Shown piece by piece: positions 27,048-36,037 of a stretch of DNA of 64,000 nucleotides. The DNA is taken from contig JAJFJZ010000013.1 in assembly GCA_021773565.1 (NCBI GenBank), positions 394,458 to 458,457 of the forward strand, in the 5' to 3' direction. The notes beneath the pieces are model-generated. The model had not been told where the DNA came from, did not search any database, and worked only from the letters and a program-made list of their open reading frames with translations. The position numbers and the translations under genes are program-made. This DNA is from Gammaproteobacteria bacterium (GTDB lineage: Bacteria; Pseudomonadota; Gammaproteobacteria; Pseudomonadales; Azotimanducaceae). Position 1 is the first letter of the stretch, and each line of letters starts with the position of its first letter.

Positions 27048-28148
27048 ATGGTAAATAAAATGAATGCACCAATCTACGCATTGCTCCAGTACATAGTTGT
27101 ATTGCTGCTAAGCTCTTTAATGCCTGTAACTGCCAATGCAGACGAGAATTGCCAGGCATTTGGCGCTTATCAATATATCTGCGGGCCTCAAAGTGCTGAA
27201 GACCTTGTGTTGGTTCCCTCCACACAGCTTATTATTGCCAGCGGATATGGAAGCGATGCCCCGTTTTACCTGATAAACCCACGGGAGAAGTCCTGGACGG
27301 CACTGACGCCCACGGATATGTCGAAATCCAGGCTCAACCAGGAGTCTTTCGGCGCCTGCCCCGGTGCACCGGATAGCAAAAACATGGTTACACATGGTTT
27401 GCATATCCGCGCTGGAGAGAACGGGCATTCAACCCTGTACGTGGTCAGTCATGGCGGGCGGGAAGCCATTGAAGTATTTGATGTAAACGCTAATGATGCC
27501 ATTCCAACTTTAACCTGGATCGGCTGTGTAATGACTCCCGAGGCGATGGAAGCCAACAGTGTAACGTCCCTTGGGGATGGCTCCCTGCTTATTACCATTC
27601 CGCTTAAACACGGCAAAAGTCTGGGTGATGCGATGGCCCACATACTTACCGGCTCGGTCTATTCCTGGTCACCAGGGGATAAGGACATGAAAATAATCCA
27701 GGGTACTGAACTACCCTATGGCAATGGTATTGAAGTGTCTGCCGATGAGAAGGAGTTTTATGTAGCATCAACCGGCCTGTTCAATGTTATCGCGTTTTCC
27801 AATACCAACCCGGCGAAAGTTTTACGAACGACGGAAACCATGGCTTTCATTCCCGACAACCTTCATATGGGGAATGATGGAAAACTGATAACTGCTGGTC
27901 TGGTTGCGGACTACCCCGCCTGCGGTACAATTAGTGGTTCAGAGGAATTTGAGCTCGAAAAGTTTGCCGCCTGTCCCCGCCCGTTCATTGTGAAAGCCAT
28001 AGATCCACAGACAATGAAAACAGAAAATCTCGCAAAAAGTCCTGCCCATGAAAAGTTCAGCAATATTACCATGGGACTACAGGTTGGAAGCGAACTTTGG
28101 ATAGGTACGTTTTCCGGAGATCGAATAGCTTATCGTTCTCTGGAATAG
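27048..28148 (+). CDS. Exported SMP-30/strictosidine-synthase-like beta-propeller protein
   Basis: A protein of about 366 residues with an N-terminal signal peptide (MNAPIYALLQYIVVLLLSSL, from 27060, or preceded by MVNK from 27048). No clear ribosome-binding site decides between the two ATGs, and a GTG at 27015 is possible but lies upstream of the palindrome. The mature part has the repeating strand pattern of a six-bladed propeller such as SMP-30 or strictosidine-synthase-like proteins: LPYGNGIEVSADEKEFYVAST, HMGNDGKLITAGL and NITMGLQVGSELWIGTFSGDR. Several Cys suggest periplasmic disulfides. Relatives are lactonases or esterases, and a lactone-hydrolysing role is possible beside BVMO genes. 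Activity unproven. Confidence 0.75.
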   Translation: MVNKMNAPIYALLQYIVVLLLSSLMPVTANADENCQAFGAYQYICGPQSAEDLVLVPSTQLIIASGYGSDAPFYLINPREKSWTALTPTDMSKSRLNQESFGACPGAPDSKNMVTHGLHIRAGENGHSTLYVVSHGGREAIEVFDVNANDAIPTLTWIGCVMTPEAMEANSVTSLGDGSLLITIPLKHGKSLGDAMAHILTGSVYSWSPGDKDMKIIQGTELPYGNGIEVSADEKEFYVASTGLFNVIAFSNTNPAKVLRTTETMAFIPDNLHMGNDGKLITAGLVADYPACGTISGSEEFELEKFAACPRPFIVKAIDPQTMKTENLAKSPAHEKFSNITMGLQVGSELWIGTFSGDRIAYRSLE

Positions 28149-28190
28149 AGATCTTGGTGTTGGGCCCACAGTAGAACATTGATACGAGGC

Positions 28191-29219
28191 TTAGGCCTCA
28201 AAAGACCTTTCCAATGCAACGTGCGAAATTCGGCTGCGTGTAACGTAGCTATCCCCTTCGCCGCAGAAAAACGTAAACTCGCCCCCGTTTTTAATAACGG
28301 CCATCAGATACAGGACATTTTGGCATCGCCCCCGTGCACCGAGCGCGTTAAAGAGAGGCCTATTAGTTATACGCTCGGGTAAAAACGTGGTGCGATTTAG
28401 TAAAACACCCCAGTGATGGTATCGTCGATTACGAAGCTTACGCTCAATCTGGTGCACAACAAGCAAATAGTAATTATCGTCGTAAACAACAGGATTAACA
28501 CTTAGAGAAATACGCGAATCAAAAGCTCCGGGGTTGGTAAACTGCGAAGACAGTTTAAGATCAATAAATGAGGCGAAAGAAAGTAACTCTTTGTCAACAA
28601 GCTGTAGAACCCTGAAAGGATTGAAACTGTAAAAAAGCAGAAGTCGGTTGTTCGATTCCAGATAAACCCAGTTTTTTTCCTCTTCAGTCGTTTCAATATC
28701 GAGTTGGGAAAAGCCAAGGAAATGTAATTCACCAGCGCTCTCACAAAGTCGGGAAAGTGCTGGTCGTGCGATATTTTCATTCTGAACACTTCGGATCATA
28801 CTATGGTTAACGAGAATCTCGTCTCCATACCTGAATACTCGAAAATCTTCTGGCTTGTAAAGATCGTCCGGGAAATTTTTCAGTGCAAGCACTTTAGTGG
28901 CAAAAGGTTTTTTCGATATGGGGGTCTGGAATTTCAACATTACTGGTGCACCAGCCATCAATTGTTCCGGATGATACTTCAGGGCGTCAAGCCAGTGCAT
29001 GTCCTGCCCCTTGGCAACCAACAGCGTGGACCCATCTTGCAACACAATGGCACCGGGGTTGAAAACACCGCCGATATAACCTGCAAACCCTGGTCGGGCC
29101 AACACATTAAAACGCCAACGATGAACAATGTGTGCCAGCGGATAACGAACAATATGCACAAGCCTGCGAAGAAAAATATTCAGGCGCCGCCGAAGTACAT
29201 TGTTGGACTTATTCTGCAT
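28191..29219 (-). CDS. Hypothetical protein, possible GH130-like beta-propeller
   Basis: A 342-residue protein starting with a very basic N-terminus (MQNKSNNVLRRRLNIFLRR) and no clear signal peptide. The core has blocks reminiscent of five-bladed propeller glycosidases/phosphorylases of the GH130 type: EDFRVFRYGDEILVNHSMI in the place of the EDPR motif, and EEKNWVYLESNNRLLLFYSF in the place of the K-NW-P block. The match is by eye. The ATG at 29219 is preferred over a longer TTG start. It is divergent from the glycosyltransferase-like gene at 29384, so a role in glycan turnover or assembly is inferred. It could equally be an inactive propeller. Confidence 0.6.
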   Translation of the reverse strand: MQNKSNNVLRRRLNIFLRRLVHIVRYPLAHIVHRWRFNVLARPGFAGYIGGVFNPGAIVLQDGSTLLVAKGQDMHWLDALKYHPEQLMAGAPVMLKFQTPISKKPFATKVLALKNFPDDLYKPEDFRVFRYGDEILVNHSMIRSVQNENIARPALSRLCESAGELHFLGFSQLDIETTEEEKNWVYLESNNRLLLFYSFNPFRVLQLVDKELLSFASFIDLKLSSQFTNPGAFDSRISLSVNPVVYDDNYYLLVVHQIERKLRNRRYHHWGVLLNRTTFLPERITNRPLFNALGARGRCQNVLYLMAVIKNGGEFTFFCGEGDSYVTRSRISHVALERSFEA

Positions 29220-29383
29220 AGTTCTTAGCTTACTGGCGGAGCAGGGCTTATACAAATTTTAGCGCTTATGTATAAGGTCAACGGGGTAGATGCGGCTTAC
29301 ATCACCTTTACACCACGAGTTGCCTGATAGGCTACAATTATAGCGTTTCACAAATAGGCCATTTACAGGAATAATCCAAAATT

Positions 29384-30520
29384 TTGGGAAGAAAGTTGGA
29401 AATAAAGCCACAAATCGTCAGCAGTACACCGCTGCCCTGCCTGCTAACTGCACGCTCCAATGTGGGACATGTGCAGCAGTTATACACAGGCCTGTTGATG
29501 TTACACAGGGCTGGCCAGATCACTCTATCACAGGAAGTCATGCCAGCACCTGCTACCAGCAATACCGTGGCCCAGCACCTGAGCACTGCCCATAAAGATG
29601 CTATCGAACTCCAGATTAACAGCGATATAAAACTTTATTATGACGTGCACGATAGCTGGGAAATTAACAAACAAAAGCTGGAAGAATGTGACTGCTATTT
29701 TAAGCGAAGTTATGCGCCATCGCTGCTTGGCCACCTGGGACCTGCTTCCAGTAAAGTATCTGCACTGGGATTGAACTACCTGGTGTATCCATCGGGAACG
29801 GATGTTTTTGCGGTGCAGCGTGCACGGCTTCGCGACAGTGGTGGAGCGCGAATTCGCTCGTCACTTCGAGCCCTAAACCCGCTGAATATCGTTCCATTTA
29901 CGCCCCGCTTGCCACTAATGGAACATCCTCCAAACTACCACTTGCCAAACAAAGTGCTTTTTATCTCCCAGACCTACGATCCAGGTGCTAACAGAAATCG
30001 TACAAAGGAAAAGCGGGATGAAATAGAACAACTCAATCAATCCAGAGCCCGGATAATCAGGACCTTGAGAAAGGCCATTGGCGAGGACTTCTGCGGGGGG
30101 CTGATTAGAACAGAATATTCAGAAGAACACTTTGGCGATGTGTTGGTGCCAGCCAACTTCAACACATCAAAAAGAGGCTACCTTAACCTGCTTAAATCAT
30201 TTCCAATTTGCGTAACAAGCACAGGGCTTCACGGATCTTCGGGTTGGAAGCTGGCTGAATACGTAGCCTTTTCTAAAAGCATACTTACCGAAAAACTCAA
30301 CTATGAGGTACCGGGACTATTCTCGGCGGATCAAAATTACCTGGTCTACGACGATCCAATATCACTCCTTGAGGGTGTTCGGCGGCTCCAGGCTGATAAA
30401 AAACTCAGGCAAGGCATAATGCAGAACAATTTCGATTACTATCACTCCCACGTGCGTCCGGACAAACTCATGTTAAATACTATCCGCTACGCCCTATCCA
30501 GATTGTCAAATAACCCGTAA
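29384..30520 (+). CDS. Glycosyltransferase-like protein, paralogue of the one at 17.9 kb
   Basis: A protein of about 375 residues. It shares with the product at 17893 the block CDCYFKRSY (102-110) followed by VSALGLNYLVYPSG (124-137), and in the C-terminal half RTEYSEEHFGD, ICVTSTGLHGSSGWKLAEYVAFSKSI and a trailing helical region. It therefore belongs to the same unassigned glycosyltransferase-like family. The N-terminus includes HVQQLYTGLLMLHRAGQITL, also matched in the paralogue. The start is weak: the first in-frame TTG at 29384 has no convincing ribosome-binding site. It is divergent from a possible GH130-like propeller gene. Function unknown; surface glycan work is inferred. Confidence 0.65.
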   Translation: MGRKLEIKPQIVSSTPLPCLLTARSNVGHVQQLYTGLLMLHRAGQITLSQEVMPAPATSNTVAQHLSTAHKDAIELQINSDIKLYYDVHDSWEINKQKLEECDCYFKRSYAPSLLGHLGPASSKVSALGLNYLVYPSGTDVFAVQRARLRDSGGARIRSSLRALNPLNIVPFTPRLPLMEHPPNYHLPNKVLFISQTYDPGANRNRTKEKRDEIEQLNQSRARIIRTLRKAIGEDFCGGLIRTEYSEEHFGDVLVPANFNTSKRGYLNLLKSFPICVTSTGLHGSSGWKLAEYVAFSKSILTEKLNYEVPGLFSADQNYLVYDDPISLLEGVRRLQADKKLRQGIMQNNFDYYHSHVRPDKLMLNTIRYALSRLSNNP

Positions 30521-30560
30521 GCAAATGACATCCTGTTGGAGTATTGAAGACTTACCCCTG

Positions 30561-32984
30561 TTAACTACCCAATCTGTACCGCAATTTCAGCACCAATTGT
30601 TCTCCTAAAGGTTCTGACAAGGCATCAGAGAACAAGCCACCAAATCCTCTACTAGATGTCGTGTCGGGATCTGCAGTTCTGGTATACACCAAAAACAGGT
30701 CTGATAAAGGTGCCAGTTCCCACCTGTACCGCACTTGTATATTCAGGCTGGAGATACTGAAGTCATCTGTCTCTGCACCTGGAGTGCGCCCCACCTCAAT
30801 CAGCTTTCCAGCGCGCTCTGGTGTCACAAAAAATTCGTTCTCAACAGCAGACACTCCTACCCACTGTAACGCTATTTTGAATTGATGCTTGGCAGTAAAA
30901 AAGTAATCCAGATTAAGAGAAGGCTGCCAGAATTTCGCATTAAAGGTAGTAAAGTCCCTGTCATCCTGATGTAGCAGCCAGCCTTTTCTTTTCATGTATT
31001 CCAGGCTCGCAGACATCGTCAGCTTATTGCCAGGTCGCCATGTTAGGGCAAGCGTACCACCATAATTATGCCCTCCTATATCTTCACTACCCCGGCGCAA
31101 ACCCAGGCCCATGGACCACCGTTTTGACGCATCACTATTGATATTCAAACCGGTAAACGTCTGGTTAACAAACTTAAAGGTGCCATTTCCATCGCTGCTT
31201 ATATCGTCATAAATACCGGGAAAGTAGCCAACATTCAGGTTCATGTTAATCAGGTTATTTAGCGTGACGCGCTGGTGAATAAATATTCCGGAATCAACCG
31301 TTTGGTATTTGTGGTTCCATTTTTGATCCAGCGACAGCTCCATGGCGTAATTTCGCACTCGATTAAGATTGGACTTGTTAAGCCCAAAAGCATACCGAAA
31401 GCCGCGGACATCATTTCGAACCTGAAATCCCAAATCGTTAATGTCCAGATGAGAATCAAATAATTCCAGGGATAAACTGTGGTCCAGACCCTGACGTGGC
31501 TGGTAATGCATATCGATAAATCCTCCAGCACCATTTTGCTGGCCATCAATATCACTATAGATAAGTTGGCTATCCACTTTCCAGGCACCGGTTTTACTCA
31601 AATAGTGAATATCGCTTGAATGCACCATAGCATCACCGTCAGCATGATGAGCAATCGTACTCATCCAGCCCAGGCCTCTGAATTTCCCATCGGGTGTATC
31701 CTCATAAAGAACTCGTACAACACCATAATCACTGCCCGATTGGCGTAGCACCATGTCCTGGCCATTCAAATCTGCGTCAAAACGGATATCGTCCTCTACG
31801 GCGGCAAGCAAACCAAAACGCATGGTGTCGAACTGTCCGTTAAATTTTACCGCGCCCAACAAATCTATGGGTTTGCTCTCTTCGATACTTTCGATATCCG
31901 CATCCAGGGGATTATCCGGTTCACGCGCACTGCCTCCAATACGGCGGGTGTGGAGCAGTATCAGCGGTTGCCTGTTGTTACGGGGATCCGCGCGTGGCGA
32001 GGTTTCAAAAATCTCCTGTCCCTCCTGAAAAAACAATCGTTTTTCCGGGAAGAATGTTTCGAACGCGGAAAGATTCACAATGACATCATCAGACTCCACA
32101 GAACCAAAATCTGGCGTGAGAGTGGCCATTAACTGATAGTTACTTGTGGGTCTCCAGTACAGACCTGTACCCACCTTGTTTTTAATCCGCTTATCAATGC
32201 CATCAGCTGTTACCGAAGCATAGGGCACAATACTCAAGGACTGTTTGGGGCTAACTGCCTCAAGTTCTACCTTGGGCAGGTCTGACATAAACCTGGATTG
32301 TGTTCTGGGGATGTGCGGCCATTGCCAGGCTTCCGAGAGATGCGCTACCTCACGCCTCAATGATATCCCGATCTGACGAGTCGATGTGCCTTTAGGCATC
32401 GACAGTATAGACCAGGGTATGAACATCTCACCGTACCAGGCCTCTTCCGTGGATGAGCTTGCTCCATCCCAGGCGCCATCCCACTTGCGGCTAAACTGAC
32501 GCTCTGGAAGCAAAGTACCATCACTTATGCTGCCGCCCAGGGCCAAATTAAACCAGTAGCCGTAACGCCCCTCTCCCGAGGTATCCAGAATTACACCGAT
32601 ATTGTCTCGATTTGAGTTACCCCCGCCCCCGTCTCGCGAGGTCAACCAGAATACATGCGTCTCCTTTGGCTGTTGCAGGTAAGCCCCTACATAGAGTCCT
32701 TTGTCGGTATATATAAACTTGTATTCGGTACGATATTTGGGTTGTTCAAGTGTGTCGGGCTCAACGATAACAAAGTTAGAATAGGCGCTCGCCCGCGACC
32801 ATTCAGCCTCATCCAGTTTACCGTCAACAATTATATTCAGATCGTCATACGCTGCACGATAAAAAGAACCAGCTTCGGCCACCGCAAAAACGGAAATGGG
32901 CGCTATTAGCAGGCATAGCAATGCCAGCAGAGTTTTGCGTTTATGATGGCCTAATCGGGGCAAAAAACTAACGAGAGGCATCAT
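30561..32984 (-). CDS. DUF5916 outer-membrane protein with CBM9-like N-terminal domain
   Basis: An 807-residue protein with a signal peptide (basic start, then TLLALLCLLIAPISVFA) and an N-terminal CBM9-like/DOMON-type domain (LNIIVDGKLDEAEWSRA, DKGLYVGAYLQQP). The central DUF5916 block LTPDFGSVESDDVIVNLSAFETFFPEKRLFF is clear. The rest has alternating polar and aromatic strands typical of an outer-membrane beta-barrel, ending near LVLKLRYRLGS. Such proteins are common in marine bacteria and are thought to be surface exposed. Some lie beside polysaccharide or nutrient-uptake genes, but none is well characterised. It stands alone on its strand between the glycosyltransferase-like gene and the CDGSH gene. 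Role unknown. Confidence 0.85.
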   Translation of the reverse strand: MMPLVSFLPRLGHHKRKTLLALLCLLIAPISVFAVAEAGSFYRAAYDDLNIIVDGKLDEAEWSRASAYSNFVIVEPDTLEQPKYRTEYKFIYTDKGLYVGAYLQQPKETHVFWLTSRDGGGGNSNRDNIGVILDTSGEGRYGYWFNLALGGSISDGTLLPERQFSRKWDGAWDGASSSTEEAWYGEMFIPWSILSMPKGTSTRQIGISLRREVAHLSEAWQWPHIPRTQSRFMSDLPKVELEAVSPKQSLSIVPYASVTADGIDKRIKNKVGTGLYWRPTSNYQLMATLTPDFGSVESDDVIVNLSAFETFFPEKRLFFQEGQEIFETSPRADPRNNRQPLILLHTRRIGGSAREPDNPLDADIESIEESKPIDLLGAVKFNGQFDTMRFGLLAAVEDDIRFDADLNGQDMVLRQSGSDYGVVRVLYEDTPDGKFRGLGWMSTIAHHADGDAMVHSSDIHYLSKTGAWKVDSQLIYSDIDGQQNGAGGFIDMHYQPRQGLDHSLSLELFDSHLDINDLGFQVRNDVRGFRYAFGLNKSNLNRVRNYAMELSLDQKWNHKYQTVDSGIFIHQRVTLNNLINMNLNVGYFPGIYDDISSDGNGTFKFVNQTFTGLNINSDASKRWSMGLGLRRGSEDIGGHNYGGTLALTWRPGNKLTMSASLEYMKRKGWLLHQDDRDFTTFNAKFWQPSLNLDYFFTAKHQFKIALQWVGVSAVENEFFVTPERAGKLIEVGRTPGAETDDFSISSLNIQVRYRWELAPLSDLFLVYTRTADPDTTSSRGFGGLFSDALSEPLGEQLVLKLRYRLGS

Positions 32985-33132
32985 GCGTATCGATTATCCG
33001 TAAATAAATGTTGCGCTAATCCCGGACCCATGAGGTCGGAGGAAAAACAGGACTCCAGAATTTAGCTTATGACACTAACATCTGCATTTAGTTGCATCGT
33101 ACGTTCGGTATTTTTAAGGAAACCGTCGAATT

Positions 33133-33372
33133 TCAATCTTGTTGATGGCTTCCATCGCAGAGCGGTTGAGAGGCGGTTTGTTTACAACCACAGAAAAACA
33201 CCTTTTTTGAATCTGTAGCTTCATACTTCACTGGCGTAAATTCGGTTCCCTTGTGGGAGCCGTCACAAAAAGGCTGGTTTTTACTTTGCCCACACGCGCA
33301 CCAGAAATAGCTGGTACCTGCCTCAACTTCACATGCAAACGGAGTATCAGCCGCTCTAACCGGATTACTCAT
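33133..33372 (-). CDS. Double CDGSH iron-sulfur protein
   Basis: A 79-residue protein with two CDGSH [2Fe-2S] motifs: CACGQSKNQPFCDGSH and, further on, CGCKQTASQPLCDGSH. Each has the three Cys and one His of the 3Cys-1His cluster site. It is a short, soluble type-3-like CDGSH protein without a membrane anchor. Its gene follows the EthA-type BVMO by 27 bases on the same strand. A redox or regulatory link with that monooxygenase is possible, but BVMOs take electrons straight from NADPH, so no partner is required. Confidence 0.93.
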   Translation of the reverse strand: MSNPVRAADTPFACEVEAGTSYFWCACGQSKNQPFCDGSHKGTEFTPVKYEATDSKKVFFCGCKQTASQPLCDGSHQQD

Positions 33373-33399
33373 ATAAATATTCCCAGATTGGTGTTTTAG

Positions 33400-34914
33400 C
33401 TACGCCACTTTTGTCGTTCGGCCCGGTTCAGGGTTGCTGAAAACCAGGCTTCCATCGTCAAAGGGTGCATCGGGTAAAATGTCTTTTTCTGCATAATAAT
33501 CCTGGGAGTTGACCCACGGCGCCTCACCACTCTGCTTAGGTAAGCGGGGGGTGCCGCGACGCATGTATCCAGGCGCGAAATCTTCGGCATCTATAAATGC
33601 CTTGCCGTTCATTCCCTTGTCCCCAGGTCGAAGACGTGGAGTGCACTGGCGCATACCGGTTTCCTGCATATGGTTAAGCAAGCGGCAGACGTAGTGTGCA
33701 ATCATATCGGAACGCATGGTCCACGAAGTACGGATATAACCAAAAATCCATGCCAGGTTGGGCATATCCGAGATCATCACACCTCTGTGTGTCCAGGTCT
33801 CGGATACCGTGATGGGCTGATCATCAATCTCAAATTTAATGTTCCCCAGCCCGCACAGTTCTATTCCAGTTGCACAAACAATGATATCTGCCTCCAACAA
33901 TTCACCTGAATTTAGTTGAATCCCATTCTCAACAAATTTATCGATAGTGTCGGTCACAACAGAGGCTTTACCAGACTTGATAGCCTTAAACATGTCGGCA
34001 TCCGGTAACAAACACAGCCGTTCTTCCCAGGGTCCATATTTAGGTGTGAAATGTGTTTCGATATCGTAACCCTCGGGTAACTCCGCCGCTGCAGCATCAA
34101 TCAATTCCTGTTTGAGAACCTCAGGTTCACTATATGAACGCGCAGTTACCTCACTACCGAAGGCCAGTGCCTTGCGTCGTTTTATTCCGTGTATCCAGTC
34201 TTTGGGCGTATCAAGATCAATCAGTTCCTGAATCATCTCGTCTTCTTCAGTGTTATCCACAGACAGGTAATAACTGGGTGAGCGTTGTAACTGTGTGACA
34301 TGTGCAGCTTTCTCTGCCGCAGCCGGTAGTATCGTGGCTGCGGTTGCACCCGAACCGATTACAACCATGCGCTTGTTGCTGTAGTCGAGATCTTCAGGCC
34401 ACTTCTGGGGATGAATTATCGGGCCCTTAAAGTTTTGCTCGCCCGGAAACTCAGGTTGATACCCACCCTCATAGTCATAATAACCCTGACACATGAACAG
34501 AAAATTGCCGGTAATTTGTCGTGTTTCACCCTCTCCCGTTGTTGCTTCAACGCTCCAAAGCGCATTATCCGAGGACCATGCAGCACGACTTACCCAATGA
34601 TTGAAGCGTATGTTTGCAGCTAAGGCGTTCTCATCAACCACCTCATGCAGATACCCCATAATCTCCTCAGCGGTAGCAATGGGTTGGCCATACCAGGGTT
34701 TAAAATCGTAGCCAAAGGTGTACAGATCACTATCTGAGCGTATCCCGGGATAACGAAACAAATCCCATGTTCCGCCAATACTGTCGCGACCCTCCAGAAT
34801 CACATAGTCTTTGCCCGGACACTCCCTCTGCAGATGACAGGCAGCCCCAAGCCCGGATATTCCGGCGCCAATAATAATTACATCGTGGTGTTCAGTGTTT
34901 GTATCTGCATTCAT
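33400..34914 (-). CDS. EthA-type flavin/Baeyer-Villiger monooxygenase
   Basis: A 504-residue FAD- and NADPH-dependent monooxygenase close in pattern to mycobacterial EthA: GAGISG (16-21), GGTWDLFRYPGIRSDSD (47-63), the BVMO fingerprint FKGPIIHPQKWP (162-173) and the second Rossmann motif GSGATA (187-192). It should oxidise ketones to esters, and EthA-type enzymes also S-oxidise thioamides. The start at 34914 is chosen for the CTGGAG site upstream and for EthA alignment. The longer frame to 34998 is unlikely. It differs from the other two BVMOs, lacking their N-terminal extension. A CDGSH gene follows downstream; a lactamase-fold gene is divergent. Confidence 0.9.
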   Translation of the reverse strand: MNADTNTEHHDVIIIGAGISGLGAACHLQRECPGKDYVILEGRDSIGGTWDLFRYPGIRSDSDLYTFGYDFKPWYGQPIATAEEIMGYLHEVVDENALAANIRFNHWVSRAAWSSDNALWSVEATTGEGETRQITGNFLFMCQGYYDYEGGYQPEFPGEQNFKGPIIHPQKWPEDLDYSNKRMVVIGSGATAATILPAAAEKAAHVTQLQRSPSYYLSVDNTEEDEMIQELIDLDTPKDWIHGIKRRKALAFGSEVTARSYSEPEVLKQELIDAAAAELPEGYDIETHFTPKYGPWEERLCLLPDADMFKAIKSGKASVVTDTIDKFVENGIQLNSGELLEADIIVCATGIELCGLGNIKFEIDDQPITVSETWTHRGVMISDMPNLAWIFGYIRTSWTMRSDMIAHYVCRLLNHMQETGMRQCTPRLRPGDKGMNGKAFIDAEDFAPGYMRRGTPRLPKQSGEAPWVNSQDYYAEKDILPDAPFDDGSLVFSNPEPGRTTKVA

Positions 34915-35047
34915 AATAATTTTTCTCCAGTATTTAAAGGGTACAGCCCCGATGCGCGTTTGAAAAGCATGGACTACACACCGAATTGGTGGCCTCAAAG
35001 TTGGTAATCGCTTAATCTTTGTTCAAATAATCTGGAGTACGGTTCAG

Positions 35048-36037
35048 ATGGCACACAAATTCATTCTTACACCCATTGTTTTTTTCTTCGTCTGTGGCTT
35101 ATGTGGTGAAAATATCTCAGCGGAAACAGAGCACCTTGTCAAAGCCGAATCTGTAGAGGTCAGGATACTATCCTCGAATCTGGCCAATGGGGGCACCATT
35201 GGGGAATGGGGTTTTTCCGCACTGGTAAAAGTTGACCAACACTGCGTTCTTTTTGATGCCGGATGGGACCCGCAAACGGTACTGCGAAATGCCAAAACGC
35301 TTAATGTGGATTTGTCCTGTGTAAGCGATGTTGTACTCAGCCATTTTCACGCGGACCACACCACCGGTCTCATACCCATTCTTGAACACGTGCGTAAAAC
35401 TAACCCGGATGGCATGCGTAGAATTCACGTGGCACAGGGTATGTTTCTCTCCCGTCACAACGCTGTAGATAAGGGGAAAAGCGAACGCAACGCAATGATC
35501 GAAATGCGAGTACAACTTGAATCCCGCGGTGTAGAGTTTATTGAATATGCAAAGCCCAGTGAAATATTACCCGGCGTATGGGTTACAGGTCCGGTTAAGC
35601 GGCAACATGCGGAAAAAAATTATCCGCGTTCCATGCGTGTACGAATGGACGGTGAATGGGTCGAGGACTACGTACCTGAGAGCCAGGGGCTATCCATTGT
35701 TACTGAATCTGGCCCCATCGTGTTGCTTGGCTGCGGACATTCAGGTGCCGTCAACTTGCTGGAGCAGGTACAGCAAACTATTCAGGATCAACCGATTCAG
35801 GCTTTAATGGGCGGCATGCATTTATTTGCTGCTGATGATGAAACGCTTGGCTGGACCGCCGACAAATTACGTCAAATAGGGATAGAACACCTGATGGCTG
35901 GCCATTGCACCGGAATTGAACCCCTTTACAGACTTCGAGCAGGGCTAAACCTCAGCCGCAAAACGGCGGTCGTTGGCGCGGTTGGATCGCGATTCGTATA
36001 TGGGGAAGGAATCTACCCCACGGCAATTGCGCAATGA
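35048..36037 (+). CDS. Exported metallo-beta-lactamase-fold hydrolase
   Basis: A 329-residue protein starting with a signal peptide (MAHKFILTPIVFFFVCGLC) and a mature MBL-fold domain. The zinc motif is SHFHADHTTGLI (HxHxDH). Later come GCGHSGAVNLLE and GGMHLFAADD, the His-bearing loops of the group related to dihydropterin/ribofuranosyl-aminobenzene phosphate synthase. The protein is therefore more like small-molecule hydrolases than beta-lactamases. CTGGAG precedes the ATG. The next gene overlaps its stop by four bases (ATGA), so the two are coupled. Substrate unknown; lactone hydrolysis is possible for this fold. Confidence 0.87.
   Translation: MAHKFILTPIVFFFVCGLCGENISAETEHLVKAESVEVRILSSNLANGGTIGEWGFSALVKVDQHCVLFDAGWDPQTVLRNAKTLNVDLSCVSDVVLSHFHADHTTGLIPILEHVRKTNPDGMRRIHVAQGMFLSRHNAVDKGKSERNAMIEMRVQLESRGVEFIEYAKPSEILPGVWVTGPVKRQHAEKNYPRSMRVRMDGEWVEDYVPESQGLSIVTESGPIVLLGCGHSGAVNLLEQVQQTIQDQPIQALMGGMHLFAADDETLGWTADKLRQIGIEHLMAGHCTGIEPLYRLRAGLNLSRKTAVVGAVGSRFVYGEGIYPTAIAQ

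Noticed and set aside
28186..28199. GAGGC-TTAG-GCCTC hairpin at the end of the GH130-like gene
   Set aside because: Only a 5-bp stem, overlapping the stop codon, with no T tract; too weak to call a terminator.
33400..34998. Longer start for the EthA-type BVMO at 34998
   Set aside because: The extra 28 residues do not match the family, and the ATG at 34914 has a ribosome-binding site.
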